Shown here: piece after piece, positions 60,501 through 64,000 of the stretch
Position numbering within the stretch: the stretch's first letter is position 1
Layout of the letters: each line of letters begins with the position of its first letter
Source: Rhodoplanes sp.
GTDB taxonomy: Bacteria; Pseudomonadota; Alphaproteobacteria; Rhizobiales; Xanthobacteraceae
Reading direction: 5' to 3'
Assembly (NCBI RefSeq): GCF_013377085.1
Contig: NZ_JACAAX010000019.1
Span: forward strand, 53,251-117,250
DNA length: 64,000 nt
Made by a program: the position numbers and the translations under genes
The notes under the pieces: model-generated
Databases searched by the model: none
The model's input: the letters and a program-made list of their open reading frames with translations, nothing else
Told to the model about the DNA's origin: nothing

Positions 60501-61517
60501 ATGACGACGTCGGAGCAGCACACCGGGTCGGCCGGAATCGAGATTCTGATGACGGCCGCCATGCCGACCCGCGACGCCGCGGCGTTCGACCGGCGCTTCA
60601 CCATGCATCGTCTCTGGGCATCGCAGGCCCCCGAGGCGATGCTGTCCGACGTGGCACCCCGGATTCGCGGCATCGCCGCCGGCGGCCCGATGCGCATCGA
60701 CGGCCCGCTGATGGACCGCCTGCCGCGTCTCGAGATCGTCGCAAGCTTCGGTGCCGGCTACGAGCGGGTCGATGTCGAGGCGGCGGCAGTGCGCGGCATC
60801 ACAGTGACCAATACGCCGGGCGTTCTCACTGAAGAGGTCGCCGATCTCGCCATGGCCGTGATGCTGTCCACCATCCGGCGCATCCCGCAGGCGGATCGCT
60901 TCGTACGCGAGGGCAAGTGGCTGTCCGGCCGGTTCCCGCTGTCGGCCTCGCTGCAGGGTCGCAAGATCGGCATCGTCGGTCTCGGCCGCATCGGCAAGGC
61001 GATCGCTCGCCGTTGCGCGGCGTTCGGCGTCGACGTCCACTACCACGGCCGGACCGAGGTGCCGGACAGCGGATACCGCTTCTGTCCGACGCTGCTCGAG
61101 CTGGCCCGCACGGTCGATGTGATGATCCTGTCGACGCCCGGCGACGCGGGGACGCACGGCATGGTCGACGCCCCGGTTCTGGCGGCCCTCGGTCCCGACG
61201 GGATCCTCGTCAACGTCTCGCGCGGCAGCGTCGTCGACCAGGACGCGCTCGTGGCCGCCTTGCGCGATCGCAAGATTCTCGCGGCCGGGCTCGATGTCTT
61301 CGCCGATGAACCCGAGGTCCCAGCCGAGCTGATCGCCATGGACAACGTCGTTCTGACGCCGCACGTCGGATCGAGCTCGCTCCGGACGTGGCAGAACATG
61401 AGCCAGCTCGTGCTCGACAACCTGACGGCCTGGTTCGAGGAGCGCGGCCCTCTGACGCCGGTCGTCGCCACACGGAAGACGAACAGCAGCGAGCCGGACC
61501 GGGCCAGGACCGCGTAG
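60501..61517 (+). CDS. D-isomer-specific 2-hydroxyacid dehydrogenase (second copy, glyoxylate/hydroxypyruvate reductase-like)
   Basis: 338 residues. IGIVGLGRIGKAIARRCAAF (about 155-174), NVSRGSVVDQDAL (about 237-249), FADEPEVPAEL (about 267-277) and LTPHVGSSSLRT (about 286-297) provide the Rossmann motif, Arg, Glu and His. The sequence is distinct from the first copy. Its place between two Bug receptors ties hydroxyacid oxidation to uptake. The C-terminus has a 25-residue extension ending NSSEPDRARTA. Confidence 0.9.
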   Translation: MTTSEQHTGSAGIEILMTAAMPTRDAAAFDRRFTMHRLWASQAPEAMLSDVAPRIRGIAAGGPMRIDGPLMDRLPRLEIVASFGAGYERVDVEAAAVRGITVTNTPGVLTEEVADLAMAVMLSTIRRIPQADRFVREGKWLSGRFPLSASLQGRKIGIVGLGRIGKAIARRCAAFGVDVHYHGRTEVPDSGYRFCPTLLELARTVDVMILSTPGDAGTHGMVDAPVLAALGPDGILVNVSRGSVVDQDALVAALRDRKILAAGLDVFADEPEVPAELIAMDNVVLTPHVGSSSLRTWQNMSQLVLDNLTAWFEERGPLTPVVATRKTNSSEPDRARTA

Positions 61518-61567
61518 CTCGCCCCGCCCTCGATACGACGTCGCCACCTTATTGAGAGGAGACCAGC

Positions 61568-62539
61568 ATGGCCATGATGCGAACGGCGATTGCGCTGATC
61601 CTGCTTTGCATGCTCGGCACGCCCTTGGCCGCGCAGGTCAAGTTTCCGACCAGGCCCGTCGTCATGGTCGTTCCGTTCCCTCCCGGAGGCGGCACCGATA
61701 CCGGATCTCGGTTCCTGGCCCAGAAGCTGTCCGAGCGCTGGAAACAGACCGTCATCGTCGAGAACAGGCCCGGAGCCGCCGGAAACATCGGCTTGGAGTA
61801 CGCGTCCAAGGCCAAGCCGGACGGCTACACGATCATGATGGGCAATATCGGGACCCAGTCGATCAATCCGTCCCTGTACAAGAACCTCGCCTACAACCCG
61901 GACACGGCCTTCCAGCCGATCGCGCTGGTCGCCGAGCTGCCGCTCGTCGCCGTGGTGACCCCGTCGTTGAACGTCAAGACCGTCGGTGAGCTGATCGCCC
62001 TGGCCAAGGCGCAGCCGGGCGACCTCACCTACGGCACGTCCGGTTCCGGCTCCGCCATGCACCTCGCGGCCGCCTTGTTCGAGGACGGCGCGGGCGTGAC
62101 CCTGACCCATGTTCCCTACAAGGGCGGCGGACCGGCCATCCAGGACGTGATCGGGGGACACATCAAGATGTCATTCGCGACGATCCTCGAGACGAGCGGT
62201 CACCTCAAGAGCAACCGGTTGCGTGCCGTTGCGGTCACGAGCGCCAAGCGTTCCCCGGCCATGCCGGATCTTCCGACCGTCGCCGAAACCGGGCTTCCCG
62301 GTTTCGATTCCATCTCCTGGATCGGCCTCCTGGCGCCCGCCGGCACGCCGAAGGACATCGTCGACCAGATCGCCGCGGACACGAAATGGGCCATCGAGGA
62401 GACGGATCTCGGCGAGAAGCTGATCAAGCAGGGGGCGACGCCGCTGTTCCTCGGGCCAGCCGCCTTCGCCGACCTGATCGCGAAGGATCGCACGCGCTAC
62501 GGCAAGGTGATCGTCGAGAAGAACATCGTCGCCGAGTGA
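61568..62539 (+). CDS. Tripartite tricarboxylate receptor (TctC/Bug), third in window
   Basis: 323 residues with a signal peptide (MRTAIALILLCMLGTPLAAQ). Bug loops VKFPTRPVVMVVPFPPGGGT, VIVENRPGAAGNIGLEYASK and LTHVPYKGGGPAI are complete. It has no TctA/B of its own here, and probably feeds the transporter above or another elsewhere. ATG 61568 is preceded by GAGGAGACCAGC. Confidence 0.92.
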   Translation: MAMMRTAIALILLCMLGTPLAAQVKFPTRPVVMVVPFPPGGGTDTGSRFLAQKLSERWKQTVIVENRPGAAGNIGLEYASKAKPDGYTIMMGNIGTQSINPSLYKNLAYNPDTAFQPIALVAELPLVAVVTPSLNVKTVGELIALAKAQPGDLTYGTSGSGSAMHLAAALFEDGAGVTLTHVPYKGGGPAIQDVIGGHIKMSFATILETSGHLKSNRLRAVAVTSAKRSPAMPDLPTVAETGLPGFDSISWIGLLAPAGTPKDIVDQIAADTKWAIEETDLGEKLIKQGATPLFLGPAAFADLIAKDRTRYGKVIVEKNIVAE

Positions 62540-62636
62540 GCGCCGACCCGGGCTCGCGGACCGGATGCCGACGCCCGATCGACCCGATGAGCGGGTTGTG
62601 CGACGGGAGCGCAAGGCGGGGAGTGCCACTGCGTCT

Positions 62637-62740
62637 CCGTCGTGCCCCGCGCAGGCGGGGCACCCAGTATTCCCGGCGCCGGTGAGAACTGCGGCACGCA
62701 CCGGGGATACTGGGTCATCCGCCTTCGCGGATGACGACAG
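62637..62740. repeat. ~100-bp intergenic repeat with CCCAGTAT / ATACTGGG arms
   Basis: CGTGCCCCGCGCAGGCGGGG opens the element; CACCCAGTATTCCCGGCGCC pairs imperfectly with CACCGGGGATACTGGGTCAT on the right, and CCGCCTTCGCGGATGACGAC closes it. It belongs to a different sequence class from the repeats at 12152, 18138 and 37423. Confidence 0.75.
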
Positions 62741-62764
62741 CAACTCAGGCGTCAGTCCGGACCC

Positions 62765-63721
62765 TCAGTGCTCCAACCCGGTCGGGACCGCGACGTTCTC
62801 GGGCTCGAGTTTCATCCCCGAGAGAAGCGCCATGGTCTCCATCAGAGCGGCAAAGTCCTTCTGCAGATACGCGTCGGGATCCTCTCGCAGCATCGCCGCG
62901 CCGAAATGCGTCTGCAGCATTTCTCGCGCGGCCGCCGTCACCGGCATCGGCACGTCGTTGTCGCGGCCGAGCTCGAGGCCGAGGTCGAGATCCTTGCGCA
63001 TCAGCTCCGGCGTGAACGTGGTGGTCCAGTCGAGGTTCACCAGCGCCGGCGACTTGTAGGTCGTGAAGGTCGAGCCCATCACGCTGTTGTTGAGGAAGGC
63101 CAGGAAGGCGTGGCGCGGCACGCCGAGCTTGTTCACCAGCAGCGTGATCTCGATCAGGTTCTCGATGACGACGCCGAGCATCACGTTGTGGGCGATCTTG
63201 CAGACGCGGGCGAGCTCGCCGTCGCCCACGTAAGAGACGCCGTGCGGCGCGATCACCTTGATCACGTCCTCGACCTTGCGGAACGCCGCCTCCGGGCCCG
63301 ATGCCACCGCCGACAGCTTGCCGGCCTTGATCACCTTGGCGTTGCCGCTCACCGGACAGGCGACGAAATCGCTGCCGTGCTGCTTCAGTTTTGCGCGGAT
63401 CTCGACCGAGGCGTCGACCGAGATGGTCGAGCAGTCGACCAGCACGGCCGGCACTTTTTTGCCGGTGGCGGCACCATTCGGGCCGAAATAGACCTCCTTG
63501 AGATCCTTGCCGGTCGAGACAATGGAAAACAGCACGTCGACGCCGGCGAGATCGGAGGGCTTGTCGACCACCTTGCCGCCGAGCTTGGCCAGCGGCTCGG
63601 CCTTGGACCGCGTCCGGTTCCAGATCGACACGTCGTGGCCGGACTTCACCAGCCGCTCGGCCATCGCGTAGCCCATGCGGCCCATGCCGATCCAGCCCAC
63701 CTTCAGCGCGTTCTTAGCCAT
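62765..63721 (-). CDS. 6-phosphogluconate-dehydrogenase-fold reductase (HIBADH/2-hydroxy-3-oxopropionate reductase-like)
   Basis: 318 residues from ATG 63721 (MAKNALKVGWIGMGRMGYAM). The nucleotide motif VGWIGMGRMGYAMAERL (about 8-24), DCSTISVDASVEIRA (about 100-114), the substrate loop CPVSGNAKVIKAGKLSAVAS (split near 128-148) and KIAHNVMLGVVIE with the catalytic Lys (about 178) are all present. It reduces a semialdehyde or 2-hydroxy-3-oxo acid. An earlier ATG at 63868 is rejected because it overlaps the LacI-type operator. Confidence 0.88.
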   Translation of the reverse strand: MAKNALKVGWIGMGRMGYAMAERLVKSGHDVSIWNRTRSKAEPLAKLGGKVVDKPSDLAGVDVLFSIVSTGKDLKEVYFGPNGAATGKKVPAVLVDCSTISVDASVEIRAKLKQHGSDFVACPVSGNAKVIKAGKLSAVASGPEAAFRKVEDVIKVIAPHGVSYVGDGELARVCKIAHNVMLGVVIENLIEITLLVNKLGVPRHAFLAFLNNSVMGSTFTTYKSPALVNLDWTTTFTPELMRKDLDLGLELGRDNDVPMPVTAAAREMLQTHFGAAMLREDPDAYLQKDFAALMETMALLSGMKLEPENVAVPTGLEH

Positions 63722-63853
63722 TCTTGTGCTCTCCTCGTCGTCATCCGCACCTGAACGGAACAGCACCTCCGGCGGCGTTGCCACGTCGGGCCTGTTTCCA
63801 CATCGGCTCCATCGGCGGAAGATGCCGGCACAATATTGCGACGGCAGCCGTGG

Positions 63854-63867
63854 TGCAAACGTTTGCA
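63854..63867. promoter_or_regulatory. Perfect palindrome TGCAAACGTTTGCA, LacI/PurR-type operator
   Basis: A 14-base perfect palindrome with the central CG typical of LacI/GalR-family operators. It lies between the divergent reductase and the gene starting at 63956. No LacI-type regulator is encoded within the window; the partial gene at the right edge could be one but is too short to judge. Confidence 0.75.
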
Positions 63868-63955
63868 TTTTTTATTGCATCGATTTGGAGGCTGTGTCAA
63901 TCTGCCGGCATCAAGGGGCAGCCCGTCGGCCCCAGCCCATTTCCGGGAGAGCGCC

Positions 63956-64000
63956 ATGGACCAGCATCTGCGCGAGATCCGCGCCGAGGACATCGATCCG
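63956..64000 (+). CDS. Start of an unidentified gene (runs off the window)
   Basis: From ATG 63956, preceded by GGGAGAGCGCC, 15 codons read MDQHLREIRAEDIDP. It is divergent from the reductase and shares the LacI-type operator region. Too little is present to name a family. Confidence 0.45.
   Translation, partial: MDQHLREIRAEDIDP

Noticed and set aside
1..64000. tRNA, rRNA, CRISPR or riboswitch elements
   Set aside because: I looked for cloverleaf-like ends, short spaced repeats and known riboswitch cores by eye and found none; a covariance-model scan would be needed to exclude small RNAs.

Overview
The window is a GC-rich (roughly two-thirds G+C) chromosomal segment that looks alphaproteobacterial, most likely Hyphomicrobiales. 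The reasons are the number of tripartite tricarboxylate (Tct/Bug) and TRAP transporters, the FCD/IclR/LysR-controlled catabolic operons, the codon bias, and scattered ~100-bp palindromic intergenic repeats. The genus cannot be read from the sequence. I see no rRNA, tRNA, CRISPR array, intact insertion sequence or phage genes. Almost all of it is accessory carboxylic-acid catabolism plus one exopolysaccharide locus.

Region 1 (1-12 kb): the 5' end of pyruvate kinase, then a convergent NtrC/DctD-type response regulator and DctB-type histidine kinase, then a complete citrate-fermentation operon: a CitS-like 2-hydroxycarboxylate transporter, citC, citD, citE, citF, citX, citG and a small serine hydrolase. 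A textbook sigma-54 promoter (TGGCACG-N4-TTGC) lies ahead of citS. Nearly the same palindrome occurs ahead of both the regulator gene and citS. This implies that citrate lyase is controlled by a sigma-54 two-component system rather than by the CitA/CitB pair known from enterobacteria.

Region 2 (12-21 kb): an IclR regulator, a tctBAC uptake operon, and a divergent CoA-acylating aldehyde dehydrogenase, iron-dependent alcohol dehydrogenase and HMG-CoA-lyase-like aldolase. Three sites of the form TTCC-N7-GGAA mark tctB, iclR and the aldehyde dehydrogenase as a likely single regulon.

Region 3 (20.7-27 kb): a LysR regulator divergent from an SAF-domain oxidoreductase, a CitMHS transporter, an Asp/Glu-racemase-family protein and a YbhE-type lactonase. 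Between and after these lie decayed fragments of a Bug receptor and a four-carbon-acid sugar kinase.

Region 4 (27-38 kb): a seven-gene leftward operon (three-subunit molybdenum hydroxylase, MFS carrier, homocitrate-synthase-like enzyme, polysaccharide-deacetylase-fold hydrolase, malonyl-CoA decarboxylase) divergent from a GntR/FCD regulator. It looks like an uncharacterised degradation route that ends in malonyl-CoA. A repeat-rich kilobase with a broken 3-hydroxyacyl-CoA/carnitine dehydrogenase follows.

Region 5 (38-43.5 kb): an orphan KipI/PxpB-like protein, a TRAP transporter (dctP, dctQ, dctM) and an M20 deacylase/peptidase, with a possible second sigma-54 promoter.

Region 6 (44-54.4 kb): exopolysaccharide genes (CelD-type acyltransferase, methyltransferase, WecG-type glycosyltransferase, flippase, GT4 glycosyltransferase, GH5 hydrolase, Wzz/GumC-like chain-length protein, Wzy-like polymerase) and a small secreted protein.

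Region 7 (54.5-64 kb): an IS3 remnant, a helix-turn-helix/citrate-synthase fusion with overlapping palindromes at its start codon, and a second Tct operon interleaved with two D-2-hydroxyacid dehydrogenases and a second Bug receptor. A 6-phosphogluconate-dehydrogenase-fold reductase next to a LacI-type operator closes the window.
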